Positions 37,906 to 49,848 of a DNA stretch of 64,000 bases are shown piece by piece. The notes beneath the pieces are model-generated. The model did no database searches. It saw only the letters and a list, made by a program, of their open reading frames with translations, and was not told the DNA's origin. Location: contig OW121850.1 in assembly GCA_933228895.1 (NCBI GenBank), positions 25,801,773-25,865,772 on the forward strand, given 5' to 3'. Origin of the DNA: Platycnemis pennipes. Taxonomy: Eukaryota > Arthropoda > Insecta > Odonata > Platycnemididae. Every line of letters starts with the position of its first letter. Position 1 is the first letter of the stretch. The position numbers and the translations under genes are program-made.

Positions 37906-38226
37906 ACAAAGAGATTTTTTTACCGCTTCCGTGCCGCTGCGTTTCCCAATGGCTCGGGTGGGGATCCGTGCGGAAGAATTCGGCCGACAAAGCCTGGCAC
38001 ATTGTCCGCTGCGCCAGGTACGGCATTACCTCTTAGCTATTTCATCGCTAGTTCCGCTCAATTTGATACTGGGCCATTTGAATCTGTTGAAGGCAAAAAA
38101 TGCATGTCCACTTTAATGAGCATATTTCAATCTGTTGAAGTGAGCGAAACGATTGCCCTCGCCAAGAGAAAAAAGATTGTCGTCTTTTGTTCTTCGGAAA
38201 CTTCATCTCCTGCCCGTCTCTCGTAA
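37906..38226 (+). CDS. Unrecognised open frame, 106 codons, doubtful
   Basis: A plus-strand frame open from after a TAG at 37903 to a stop at 38224-38226. The peptide is mixed, with segments such as SYFIASSAQFDTGPFESV and ETIALAKRKKIVVF and no simple-sequence bias. The first ATG in frame comes late, so an exon is more likely than a complete gene. An imperfect direct repeat (AATCTGTTGAAG at 38079 and 38130) lies inside. No domain recognised. Confidence 0.15.
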   Translation, partial: TKRFFYRFRAAAFPNGSGGDPCGRIRPTKPGTLSAAPGTALPLSYFIASSAQFDTGPFESVEGKKCMSTLMSIFQSVEVSETIALAKRKKIVVFCSSETSSPARLS

Positions 38227-38880
38227 ATGTATCCCGATATCAAAAATTCAACCTAACTTACAATGGAGTAGATTCAATTGTCAGTTGAGTTGATAAGCAT
38301 TTACTGAAGAATTCGTAATTTACCGTCTATCAACACGATTTAAATTGAGCTATGGATTGGAAGCTATTCATTTCGCAAGCAAAATATTCTTAACGTAAAG
38401 GAAAAATTTTCTTTTTTATTATTCCTCTGATTTAAATTAATGGCTCGCCTGCCGCGTCAACCTTGAAAATGTATCAAGTACCGCTACGGTATTTACTTTA
38501 ATTATCGGCTGGCAAACCCATGCAATGACAGTCTCTGCTAGCTTGCCACCATAATCACTAGTCGTCTATCCTCAATATTCCTTTAATAAAGCTCTATGTT
38601 AGATTCTTATATTTGCTAACCTTTTATATTAATTGGTTGTATTGGTCAATATCTTCATAAGTCTTTTCTTTTGTATTTTACTATCTACTCCTTATATTTA
38701 ATACGAGGGGTTCTTTGACATTCTTCCCATTCAATTTTCCCTCGACGTCTGTCTTCTTAATAACATCACGTCGTAAGGTATGACTGATGAGGTTGTCTTA
38801 TTGTCTGGAATTGCTGACCTCGAACAAAAGATGAGTGTGAGGAGTTTAGTTTGTACTCTGTTTATACTACAGAATCTTCC
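38227..38880. other. AT-rich stretch, nothing recognised
   Basis: AT-rich with no supported feature. Confidence 0.45.
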
Positions 38881-39440
38881 AGGTGCGGTAGATGAGCGGT
38901 TAGGGCGGAGATGCGCTCCCATCAGGTAGTTGTTTTTTGGCAATGTAATCAGAAGTTGTGCCGGCCCTTCTCCGCTTCCTTATCGCTCGTCTTTTTCCAA
39001 TATTAAACTCCTTGCTTCAGCCCGCTCTCATTCCGCCCCTCGACCCGTTGCAGTCCTTGCCTTTAATCAGCTCCATCACTCCTCCTCCGTCCCCTTCCCT
39101 CCGCTTCATATATCGCTCCTCGTCTTCTTCGTTTTCCCTCGTTCACTCCTTAACTCTCCTCTCGTCGTGTCGTTTTCGGTCCTTAAGCCATATTGCTCTC
39201 GTTCCTTCGTTTTCCAGCACTGCCTTCCCGTTCGCTCAATGAAGTGAGTCCATTGGCACGGTGAAGCTGACAAGAAGTCGTAATGATTCTTCCTTCTCCA
39301 GCTTCCCGTGCGTATCCCAACTCGTGTATAACAGACAAGGAGTGTTCTGCTTTGCCCCCTCCAGGGCCGAATCTTATACCTCGAGCAGGAGGAAGCTCTT
39401 CCTTGGCGAATGCGACCGTTGTGTAGTGCTTAGGTATCAT
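38881..39440. other. C/T-rich GC patch
   Basis: Pyrimidine-rich plus strand, mainly 38960-39240. Frames of about 94 and 105 codons are Ser/Leu/Phe-rich and treated as compositional. Confidence 0.45.
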
Positions 39441-40080
39441 CATTAATGATTTGAATGGATATTTTTCCCAATTATACTTTTCCAGTCATGCAATAGATAG
39501 GGTACTTCCAAAACGTTTAAGTATTTAATGAAGTTCGGATCCCCGACGAGTGAGGTTCATGAAAAATTCACCCTCTTTGGAGAATATTGTTATTTTAAAA
39601 TATTTTTTTAAATTTGGTTGGGCCGAGTGGTGTTAATTGTCTTTTCCGTGAAGCTATTCGCGAATACTTTAAGTGAAATCGCTAAGGATGAATCACGAAG
39701 TAAATATAGTACTCAACAATGATTAGCTTCGAGGATCCCTGACATAATATTACCCCACGGAAGAATTGAATTTATTTACCCTGTTTCCGCATGGACCTCT
39801 CCTGAAATAAGATAAGAGGAGAACCAAATTGAATTTGTTTATTTTTAATCTGTGTGAGAATGTGAACAAGGTTTTTCAGTTAACGAAGTCATGTATTATA
39901 CATATTGTTGACTTATGGTTATGATATCCTGAAAGCATCATTATATGGCATGTCAGTTTTCTCATTTCTTTCGTATTTTCATGTTAGCATCCTCAGTAAG
40001 GTGGCAAAAAACTTGCTCACTACCGCATTGGTTGATTTGAACGGGATATGTGGAGCCTTTTTTCTCTTGGCTACAGTAAC
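39441..40080. other. AT-rich stretch, nothing recognised
   Basis: AT-rich spacer. A 163-codon plus frame starts at 39905 and runs into the next island. Its first half is hydrophobic and unrecognised, and its second half is Pro/Ser-rich composition. Confidence 0.4.
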
Positions 40081-40690
40081 TCCAATGACAGTTTCATCCT
40101 TGTCTTTTCCTCATCCCCATCTAATGCTTCCGGCCTTCAGGAGGGTGAGTGCTGGTGAAAACATCGGCTCTTCATTTCCCTCATGCATAGCGTCTCTTGT
40201 GGCGTTTCGAGACTCCAGTTTGCCGGCTGTTTTCTTCCCGTTTCTCTCTTCCCAATCGTACCGATGCCTCAATTCCTACCTCCCCTCCCCCTCTCCACTT
40301 AAGAAAACTCCTCCCTCGCTCTTGCCATCCCCCCCGGCGCAAAACTACCTCGTCACACTTCCCACCCCCTTTCCAACCCCGGGGGGAAGGGCGTAGTAGG
40401 GGGGGGGGGGGGCGTCAACTCCTCCTCCTAACGCCTCCTCCACGCGTGTCATCTCGCTAATCTTCTGTGTCGATGGTTCCGTGTTGTATTGGATTTGGAT
40501 ATTGCACCGTTATATCTTCCCACCCACCAGTTCGCCCCCTTCCTATTCCGAGGCCCCGAGGGGGAGGGGGGTGGTAGGGCGAGTCCCCGGGGTGGTAAAA
40601 AAGGGAGGGGGAGGGAGAGGTGGGGGTCTCCGGAGGGGTGGAGGAGAGGCCACGCGGAGAGTAAACGAATAAATCGCGGGTGTACGCCAT
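40081..40690. other. GC island with two C-to-G switches
   Basis: C-rich at 40260-40385, followed by a 14-G run at 40399-40412. C-rich again at 40425-40550, then G-rich at 40555-40645. Two switches in 400 bases make long-range G:C pairing possible. No gene is supported. Confidence 0.55.
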
Positions 40691-40935
40691 TTTCTCAAGT
40701 TTATTTTTATTCGGATGAAATTTCGCTGAAGCTGTTGGCCTTGGGGATGATTTAAGATTTTATATTCCAAGTCGGTGTTTCCTGCATGCTGTGGATAGTA
40801 CTCCACGACGCGATGAATACTTCGAGTGCCCGATTGTCTTTTTCTCTCTTTCAGGACCGTTGCATATTAGTTTCTAATGTCAAAGACGGTGGTACCTCTA
40901 TCATTTTTTAGACTTTCCGTTTAGGAAACTCAGTA
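40691..40935. other. Spacer, nothing recognised
   Basis: Mixed composition with no supported feature. Confidence 0.4.
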
Positions 40936-40939
40936 CATT

Positions 40940-41115
40940 ATTATTAAATTTTTTTGACGCCCTCCTTCTGCTCAGGTTTTCACACCATCTACACTAACTT
41001 GGTGCTAATCCCAACTCTAAGGCAACCAACAGCGCACATGGCTGAACCGTGATTCGAACCTATGGCCTTTGTTTTGTCAGGGCGGGTTGTTACTGACATG
41101 ACTACCGCTGACAGA
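40940..41115 (-). mobile_element. tRNA-derived SINE copy
   Basis: On the minus strand the B-box GGTTCGAATC at 41061-41052 is a perfect match to the pol III consensus. An A-box-like AGCGGTAGTCATGTCAG lies 35 to 45 bases before it. The body continues towards 40960 and runs into an A-rich stretch. The acceptor-stem halves do not pair, so it is not a functional tRNA gene. Confidence 0.6.
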
Positions 41116-41925
41116 TTCAATGCATTAATGTAATTCTAATTCTTCTTTTTACATTCAGTTTCATGGAAAAGCATTGATATTTAAAGCAAACGATATATGA
41201 TATTATTTGATGATAGCTCTCCGTAGGTTATTTTAACGTTCTCATTCAAGGCAATATCTCAAGTACTGGTAATAAATGTTTCGCTCTTCATGAATGGCTT
41301 CTTTTAGCTTATCCATCGGAGTTTTATTCATGATATATACTTTAAAATACTCAATACTGATAATTTTTAGTACAGAGTGTTTAATAATATTGTGTTTGAC
41401 CCTTCACTGGAGGGAATACAGTACGGAAGGAAAATCAATTTTATCAATTAATTTTATCATGATGCTAAAAATACATTCATTTTTCTCTGTGCTAAAAGCA
41501 CCCTTGAGTATATCTTACTCTGGGCATCTGGTCCATAAAAGGCTTCTTCTTTTAAGGAGATTGTACTATTTTCCATGCACTCAATTAAGTCTTTTAACTG
41601 GAATGGGAAACTTTTGGGGTTGCGGCGAAGAAGTTAATGCCACGGAGGAAGTCTCTGAAGGCAGGAAAAATGCCTTCTTTGAAAATATCTTCCTTCGCAT
41701 TTTCTGTTATAGAAATTATTGGTCACTCACGACATAAGTACGCACTGCCCTGTAACATAAGGCTTCCCCTCAAAACTGCTCAGCAATATTCTGGCGCGGC
41801 AACCCTATTTATCCCCCCTTTTCCCCTCCGATTTCGGTAATTTCGGCAGTGGAAAATTTTATGTATCACCCAGAAGACTTGGAAGTGTAAGGAACTTCCC
41901 TATGCTCTTCCCTTCAATGCAATTT
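41116..41925. other. AT-rich stretch, nothing recognised
   Basis: Includes a 147-codon plus frame (41294-41737) that is hydrophobic at first and mixed later. I do not recognise it and give it little weight. Confidence 0.35.
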
Positions 41926-42300
41926 TCTTGCTTTTTAGTCCGGGCGTATTATGTTGTATCTCCCGCCTGTCCTCTTACCTTCGCCCCTTTAATCAAAATT
42001 TCCCCGCGGCCCCGTCCCCCGTGGTGGCAAATTGCCACCCCCCTCTTTCCTCCCCTTCACTCCACTCTCGCTCTTCTTTCCATCCTGTCAGCAGACCTCT
42101 CATTCAGTCTCCGACGCCGGCGCCCTTTCAGCTCATATCGGCTCCACTATCGCCGCTGTTTTTTAAGGTTATGAAACCACGCCGCTCGTTCTCGTATCGC
42201 TCAGTCTGTAGCCACTTTCATCCCGCACGGTGTCTCCACTTAGATGTCTCATGTCATGCTCTCCGGACATTGACGTCTTTGCCCTCTAAAAGCTTGACTT
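41926..42300. other. C/T-rich GC island
   Basis: Pyrimidine-rich plus strand with frames of 90 and 124 codons that are Ser/Pro/Leu-rich artefacts. Confidence 0.45.
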
Positions 42301-42474
42301 GAGAAGGAAGGTGCTGTTTATAAAAATATCCTGATATATACCATGCAGCTCAACACTTTCTATTTGCGTTGGGTAAGCGTAAATATCATGCAGAAGTTGC
42401 TTCCCTGATCCTTTCTACTACAAGTAGATACGTTTTTTCTAAACTGTCAGGTTGTAGTCTCTGTAAAATCCACC

Positions 42475-42550
42475 ACCTCCGGGATTAGCCAGGGCTTTGG
42501 AATGGAAGGCCAGTACTTTAGCCAGTGAATCAACCAGATGCCTTGCCATA
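42475..42550 (-). mobile_element. Possible SINE head, decayed
   Basis: The reverse complement has an A-box-like TGGTTGATTCACTGGC and, about 40 bases on, a weak B-box-like GGCTAATCCCGG. The layout matches the other tRNA-like heads, but no body is recognisable. Confidence 0.35.
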
Positions 42551-43435
42551 AATTATGACTTTTACTGACGGTTAGCTGGTAACTTTTTCTACTTTTACTT
42601 GTGGAGTAAGCTGTAAATTTTCTCTAAAATAACATTTTGACAGGTTCTATGCATTATGATTAAAAATGTGTTTAAGGGTTGAATATACAATGCGTATGCC
42701 ATACATGTTTGCATGTTTTATTTGCCCAGAATTTCTCCCAAATAGAGAAAGAGAAGGATCTACTAACTCACACTGGCGTGTAAGAGTAAGGCGTTAGTTT
42801 AAGGTGTTATATCTCATTACTTTAATTTCCTCCCCCGCAAAAAAATTGCATCTTCTGCTTCGACCTTCACCAGCCGAAAATTTTTATTACATACGTATTG
42901 TTTTAGTTTGTTGCTGCGGTTCTTATAAATTACTTGCATTTGCCTTTGTTCAAAAATAACTTTACTTAAAACTTGGAACAGACACCGTGCTTGCGTACTC
43001 TCACGGCCGTGACGTTCTTACCAGTTTTTTCGCTCACATTGATACGTAACTTTTGATGCTTTCTGCTCATAAAGCAAAATCCCTAACATTAGGGCTAATG
43101 TTGAAGATGCTGAACATTCTTTTCTTGCCTCTCTGCAGCTAGCTGCCATAAACATTTTTGGAAATTGTTTCAAGTGCTCCTATCTTTGTGGCTTCTCTCT
43201 TCGAAACTGTTTCATCCGAAGTGTTAGTCAACTTCTTTGAAGCGTTACTCATTCCTCTCAGTTGTTGAGATAAGTCCTGCCTCCCTCCCCACGAACAAAT
43301 GAAACGAAATTTCGAATCTCCCCTCATTCCGAAATTTCCTCATCACATTTCTCTCGATTGCCTCGATTCCTATCTGCCAGATAACCACCGAGAGGGATCT
43401 CCATTCACATCAGGTGTACGTTTTGAGCCCTTGCA
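42551..43435. other. AT-rich stretch, nothing recognised
   Basis: AT-rich DNA with no supported feature. Confidence 0.45.
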
Positions 43436-43880
43436 ATTATATTTCCTTATTTAACTTCCCCCCGCCCCTCTGTCGATACAGTCTCCTCTTCCCTTCTCTT
43501 TCCTACCTCCTCCACTTCCTCCTCTTCTTCTCTTCCCCATCTCTTGCCCCCGCTTCCCTTTATCTCCCCCCTCCACTCAGTCCTCCCCCGCCACTCATGT
43601 TTGTCATTCTTCTTCCCTTGTCTCCCCTGTTCCCCTCCTTCCCCGTACGAAACTCAATTTACCTCCAACCCCATCTGCACCCTCTCTCTCCACTTACTCT
43701 CTCCCACCCACGCACACCCCCTCCGGACGTTCCCATTTGAAGTAATGCTCCCCCGAATACGTCTCACCCCACCCTCCCGTCTGTCTTCCCAAACCTTCCT
43801 TCCCTTCTCCAATGCCTGCTGGTCTCCACAAGCGCACTCTCTCTCCCGATCAATCCTTATCTCGGTTACTAGCAAGCCAG
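43436..43880. other. C/T-rich island
   Basis: Pyrimidine-dominated plus strand. Frames of 108 and 137 codons are Pro/Ser/Leu-rich and compositional. Confidence 0.5.
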
Positions 43881-44342
43881 AATGGATAGAATTACCACGT
43901 TGGGGATGTTGGCTATCTCCTCAGAGACGAGTAGCGTTCGCAGAGCCGGTGGTATAGTCTTTCGCCAGAATGAGTGGCAGTACTTTTCAAAGTCGAGTAT
44001 TATTTTGCTGTGCAAAGCGTTACAATGAAAGCTCATGAATGACTAATCAATCCTAGGATTGGTGATCATTAACGGTGAGGCGGATTATTAATAAAATTAT
44101 TGTCCTCATGAGATGCCATATGTCAGTTGGGTTGCCATGTGTGCAAATTGAGCTCTTCAACCCCGAATTGAGCATTGGCTTTTATCTATTGCTTGCAATT
44201 CTTTGTACAGAATTGTGAACAGAAACGCATACGATACAAAAGTATTTAGCAGACTATCTATCTAGTTTTTACTAGAAAGTTTTTACCAGACTATCTAGCA
44301 TGATCCACATGGGAAGACCGTTTCACAACTAATGCCTTGTGT

Positions 44343-44402
44343 CTGAATGGGAATGAAGTAGCTGATGTAGGAGCCAAGGGAATTCCTGGATTCCACTATC
44401 AG
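44343..44402 (+). pseudogene. RNase H motif scrap from a retroelement
   Basis: The frame from 44343 reads LNGNEVADVGAKGIPGF. This matches the HxGNExAD..AK motif that carries a catalytic Asp of the RNase H domain in Jockey/I/R1-like LINEs and LTR elements. Upstream sequence is too decayed to read in one frame. At about 20 residues the call rests on one motif. Confidence 0.45.
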
Positions 44403-45000
44403 TATCTTTCATAAGAGTGTATTATTCTATGCTGAATTGAGGGTGAATTTGTAATCATTGCAAAATCACCATCTTCTTTAGAATCGGTGTTTTGTGAATC
44501 GACCTGAGTGTGTCTCTACTGTCTCTACTATTATAAATATAAATCTCTATTACCAAGAATAGTTTCTAGAGATTTTTTATGACTGTGGCATGTCAACTCA
44601 TTTCCTTATTGAGTAATTTCTGTTTATGATGATAAAATGAATATTGGTAGTGTTATGAAAATCTACGCTTCAACTTTTTCTCTATGAGCTCAATGCACAT
44701 GAGTTTTCTCTCATAGCAAATTGTTGCAGCGTGCGTGACCCCAGTTTGGCCTCAACTTTGTCAGTTTCATTTGCTGAATTTTATCGCTGAGTTAAGAAAA
44801 ACGACGCTCATGTAGTTTTCCAGTCACAAAATTGTATAAATTCCAATTTTTCATAAAGCTTTTGTATATTTTCTTTCATATTACTGTAGAAAGATTAAAT
44901 GAGGTACTGGATCAGATCTCGTTAATATATGCGCACTTCTTCCCCCGAAGAACTGGCCCTAGAACGCAATAATTTGAATCCATCCGTTTGCTGAAGTGTA
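44403..45000. other. AT-rich stretch, nothing recognised
   Basis: AT-rich; a short TGTCTCTAC tandem near 44511-44530 is the only repeat noted. Confidence 0.4.
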
Positions 45001-45280
45001 TCTCACCTTACGACCCCATCTCGTAAGTTCTCTTCCCCCCTAGCCGCCCTCCCTCCCTCACTTTGACTACGTTTCCCTCTTCGCCTTGTTACCAACTATT
45101 TCCAATTTCTCTCTCTGCTCCTCTCCTCCTCCTCCTCTTCCCTCCCCCAACCCACTCCGCGCTTCATTTTTTTTTGAGAGCGGAGCCATCTCCCCTGCGG
45201 CGCGCAGTGGAAGATCTGTCAGGACCGGCAAAAGTGGCGGATCTCGTCGCCGCCGTGCTTGTCACGAAAAATTAGTGTAA
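45001..45280. other. Small C/T-rich island turning CpG-rich
   Basis: C/T-rich at 45035-45160, then CpG-rich with a run of CGCCG-type steps to 45265. ORFs of about 70 codons are compositional. Confidence 0.45.
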
Positions 45281-46130
45281 TTTAGCGTTTGAGTGCGAAA
45301 GGTGGAACTTTTTCTGACACGATGATGCGTTTTTCTGTGTCTCTTGTCATTGATTTTACTTTTTACCGCAGATTCAGCATATTCAGTACTCCCTTTGAGG
45401 TTCAGTGAAAAATGGAAACGTGTACTTGTTTGCCTCTCTCGCCGGCGTCTTTGATGAGCATCCTGAGAATATTTCCTCATTATGTAAGCGTCAAGATAGG
45501 CTTTACTTAAGTTTTTTTAATATCATAAATTATGCTGTGGAGAAATGGATTACGCTTCTCAAACTATTTTTATCGACATGAAATTTCGCTGTTACTGGAC
45601 CTGCTGTGTTCCCATCCTCGTCACAAGTCTCAAATAAGGTCCAAATTATTTATTTCTGCATGCAACCACTTTCTTCTTAGATCCGGATAGAATTCATAGT
45701 TATATATAAAGCCTCCATGAAATATGCAACTGTGATTCTCATCAGTAGTCCTTCAAAAATGTTCTTCATTCCATTACTTTAGTTGTATTCATAAGTTGCT
45801 CTATATGAGCCTCTTTACCTGAGCTTCCTCTCTTTGGTTTAGCTATTTATATATTTTAAGGGCCGGTTTGGCTTTAGAATCCGTATCTAGCAATGAAAAC
45901 TCGAGATGACTTTATAATATACCTAGTTCTTGGACCGGAAAACTGTAATCCTTACATCATACCCTCAAATTTGCTTCTACTCGGAAAAAAGTAATTGAAG
46001 TATCCACCATACTCGTATCCATAGTTGACACTATATGAATACGTAATCAATACGGTATTTTTTCAACGAAAAAGGTTTGAGAATTCCTCTTTAAAGTGTG
46101 CAACTCGATGGTTGATTTTTGCTTGGCACC
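45281..46130. other. AT-rich stretch, nothing recognised
   Basis: AT-rich spacer with no supported feature. Confidence 0.45.
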
Positions 46131-46134
46131 CTGT

Positions 46135-46335
46135 ACTAAGCCATTGGCGTGTGAAATTCACACGTTAAGGGTTCCTTCCCTGGGCCACCTGCAATTTCCT
46201 ACGAAGTTCTGACATGCTGGAAATCGAATCGCGAGAATTTCCGGGGTTGTCCAGAAAGGCTTCTGCCCGGTATTTGAACTCGTATCTCTTCGGTCGGTGG
46301 CTCACCCCTCTACCCAATAGGTCACCACGATCCCT
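46135..46335 (-). mobile_element. tRNA-derived SINE copy
   Basis: On the minus strand an A-box-like GTGGTGACCTATTGGG (46325-46310) and a B-box-like GAGTTCAAATACC (46285-46273) form a tRNA-like head. A body follows to about 46135, with a short palindrome (CGTGTGAA / TTCACACG) near its far end. The head resembles the plus-strand copy near 3.9 kb. Confidence 0.6.
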
Positions 46336-46499
46336 ATTGCGTTACCATAAAAAAATGAAGACCAACCCCCTGCGTTAGGAAGTTTACAAATACAATAAAA
46401 AGCTTTTTCTAATATCCAAGCGTTAAAAGACCTTAGTTTCCATTTTCAAAAGTCATTATGCGTATAATGTACAAGACGACGCGAGAATTTCAGGTCCAA

Positions 46500-47110
46500 G
46501 ACGTCGTCGACCCACGCATTCCCTCCCGCCCTCCGCTTTTCAATAGGCTTCCAGCAAAGTTTTAGACCACGCAGCCTCCTACCCATTGCATGCGGTTGAC
46601 GCTGAAAAAATGCGAAGGAGGCGACTCATTTGGGCCGCTCGAGCCTCCCTCTACCGTCTTTCTTTTCTCCCATCATCGGCTTCTCTTTTCCCCTCGCCTT
46701 CCTCGCTCCCTCTTATCTCTCTTCCTTGCACGTACCCGTTCAACCCCTCCTCCATTCCCACCGGTAGCACCAACGCCACCACCTGGTGCCTCGATGGCCA
46801 TCGTCACCAACGTAGTAACGCCTTAGCGCGAGGTGCTGCTCGTTTCTTTTTCCCTTGGAAACCGCAAAACACATCCTCTCACTCCACGACGCCTCCCAAA
46901 CTTTTTAAGCGCTCCCTTTTTTCGCCTCTCGGATGCGTAAGCGCTCGCGGCCATGAAACTCCATCGGTTTCATGGCTCTTTTTCCCACCCCCTTCCAGCA
47001 CTCATCCCCTTCCCCCCTCCTACTCTTCACTACCGTTCAATTTTATGATTGGGGGAAAGTGGATGGAAAAACTTGGGGGGGTGTGGAAGGAGAGGAACCT
47101 CTTTTTCCCA
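46500..47110. other. C/T-rich GC island
   Basis: Pyrimidine-rich plus strand (46640-46770 and 46960-47035) separated by CpG-containing mixed DNA, with a G-rich run at 47050-47090. A 180-codon plus frame is Ser/Pro/Leu-rich and treated as compositional. Confidence 0.45.
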
Positions 47111-47780
47111 TGGAGCGTAAGATTTTAGCAGTCGCTTTCGTGACGATCTTAGTGTGTTGTGTTTTCCTCTACTCACCTGCAAGCCAAGGAATAGCAGTTA
47201 ATGTCCGCAACGCTCACAACTGGGAAATACATTTGTTTAAGTCATTTATTTGAAAAAGTTTATAATTGGGTTCATTTCGGATTATGTCTTTTTAGTATGT
47301 GAACTCCTGCTCTATTCCAAAGAATCTATCTTATAACTCCATTTCCTTGTTTTTTTTAAATGATCCACCTTTTTGATAATATCCCTACGTGGATGTAAAT
47401 AAATTGCGTTTATTGTTGAACAAAATTGTGACGGATTCTTTGGATTTATTGTAGTGTTATCAACTCGTGAATTCTGTTGCAACAGTAATATAATATTTTT
47501 GTCTGTAGATGTTTGATATTACTTCCCATCACCTCAATTTCTGAAATAAAACAGTGGGGAAAATATGTATCTTCTAACAATAAGAACGGATGAGGTATAG
47601 GGAATAGGGAACAAATGATTAGATGAACACAAAGAAGGAGGTGGAGGTGGAAATATCGCATATTTCAGCAGAAAAATCTTTTAAATATACATTCATATTT
47701 CAATTGGTACCTGGTATTTCTCTTTATTTCCTTTGGATTACAAAAAATATTTTCTCTCTCGACCAGTCACACGAGAACGG
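47111..47780. other. AT-rich stretch, nothing recognised
   Basis: AT-rich spacer with no supported feature. Confidence 0.45.
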
Positions 47781-48465
47781 GTGTCTCTGGTTACTGATTT
47801 GTCGGGCACTCGTGGAGGGTTGGTTTGGAGAGGCGGAGTGCGGGGGGTGCAGGAGCTCCCTTAATGCAAAGGGTGTGCATAACCATCTTCTAAGAGTGCC
47901 CTCCCTTTGCAACACCCTGGAATGCTCCGTGGTCTCACGCTGTCTCCTCCATGCATTTTCAGCCGCCCGGATGCAAATAAATGTTTGATGCCGGGGAAAA
48001 CTTTTGAAAAACACCGCATCCCTTGTCCCCGAACCCCGGATCCCGTCATCCTCGTCCCCACTGCTCTCAGGGACTCTCATTTTTATTCAGCCGCTGCCCC
48101 CCCTCCGCCCCCCGTCAAGAGCGGCCCCATTCCGCGATAGAACGGACTTCCACGTGTTCTCCGTTAAGGGATGCGGGGCTCCTCCATTAGCGCCCTCCAG
48201 GTCCCAAACCTCGGCGCCTTTCATCGCTTCGGTTTCTCTCTGCACCCTCCCCCCTTCGACAACGGCAGCGGAACGCGCGGTCTTATGCTTGAATTTTGCT
48301 GCAAATACCTTCCGTATAAGAACCTTTGCGTTGAACGTGAGACTCGAGTGCGTTGACGTGCATGAATCTCCAATTTCATGTCACCGGCTCAGAGGCCGGG
48401 TGAATTCGAACTCCGTAGAGTATGCGGTGCGCTTTCTCGCGAGTGATGTAGTACAACGGCATTAA
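47781..48465. other. GC-rich, CpG-containing island
   Basis: Balanced to C-rich island with many CpG steps. Frames of 118 to 153 codons overlap on both strands without recognisable domains. It could be regulatory DNA. Confidence 0.4.
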
Positions 48466-49845
48466 GGTCAAAGGGTGACGCCGAATTCATTAGCAAATAT
48501 ATATATAATTAGATAAATATATTCATTTAACATCCTAAAAATAATTACAAAAACCCGATTAACAGATTCGGAATCTTTAAGTTGACTTAAAGGTTTTACC
48601 TCTACAAAGAATACCTGCAATTTACATAGCATGCATATTCCACCTACACTTTTCAACAATTGGCTTACCAATATTACGTGTACTGATCTTACAAATCAAT
48701 ATATGACAGCTAAATATTTAAACAAATTAAATGCGAAATACAATATCAAATTTAAACATTTGATTTAATCATACTTTTGACATTTTGCTGACCAACGGGC
48801 ATGGTGTTACTAATTGAAGAAATTTAAGGAAAACAGACTCCCTTTTTACATTTTTAGGTAAAACTTTAAATACTGTTTTCCCGTGTGCAAAAATGGTCCT
48901 TAATATACTATTGATAAATGTAAATTATAGTTATTCCTCATGCTGTGGGAATCCTCTTCAAATATAATCTCCATTTCGATGTACAATGTAATTGCAATTG
49001 ATGTTTCATGCATTTTGATTCACCTACTAAGAAATATACTTAAAAAATTGTTACTCGTGATAATTTGTTACTTAAATTTTGAATGAGTGTCGGAAATACT
49101 CGGACCTAAAGGGAGATTTTGAGTAAGGAGCCATTAGGAGAATACAAATAATAGAAGACTAGAGGAACTCCATCAATTAACCCCAAAAGGTGGAAAAATA
49201 TTTATAAAAATAATTTAAGTTTCAATCGCTTGTAACAAAAGATTGACAAGACAGAGATTTAAAATTTCATTATCCCCGCATTGATTTTGGATCAATGATA
49301 GATGCGATCGTGGGATAATTAATTTGGTTAAGTAATTTAGCTTGTTTAGTATGTTTCCATGATATTTTTTATAGTTAGCTCGTAAATGTTGTTATTTTTG
49401 ACATTTTCTCTACAATATCTAATTTTCGACAATGCTTTTGGCATTTTCACAGCTTTGGAATTCAGATATCATCTTTTTGCACAAACAATTCACAAATCGC
49501 ATAAACAAATTTTTGGTTACATGCTAAAAATATTTGTGCACTGTTTATCTCGCCTGATGATATTTGAAATTAGAAGCTTTGTCTGTAGCAAATCTGCTAT
49601 ATTTTCAAGGTGAATTTATTTTCATTGGCAGTAACATAGGCAATTCGAAGCAATAGGATTGACTGTGCCTCGATTCAGAGTGCTGGTTTGGTGTCAACTT
49701 CTTTCTGTCAAAAATATTTACGGTGGCTTTACGTTATTCTACAGATGTAGGTCTGTAGATTTCTACAATTTTACATGATATGCATATCATGTTTTATCTT
49801 CGATGTTGATTTTTGCACTCAACCGCGTGGAATTTTCCGCAATCA
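48466..49845. other. Very AT-rich stretch, nothing recognised
   Basis: Among the most AT-rich parts of the window. No coding, repeat or tRNA-like signal found. Confidence 0.45.
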
Positions 49846-49848
49846 TAA

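Noticed and set aside
38882..38930. tRNA-like A-box segment
   Set aside because: It resembles the D-arm of a tRNA, but no B-box follows at the right spacing.
41040..41115. tRNA gene on the minus strand
   Set aside because: The B-box is perfect, but the acceptor and anticodon stems do not pair, and a SINE-like body follows.
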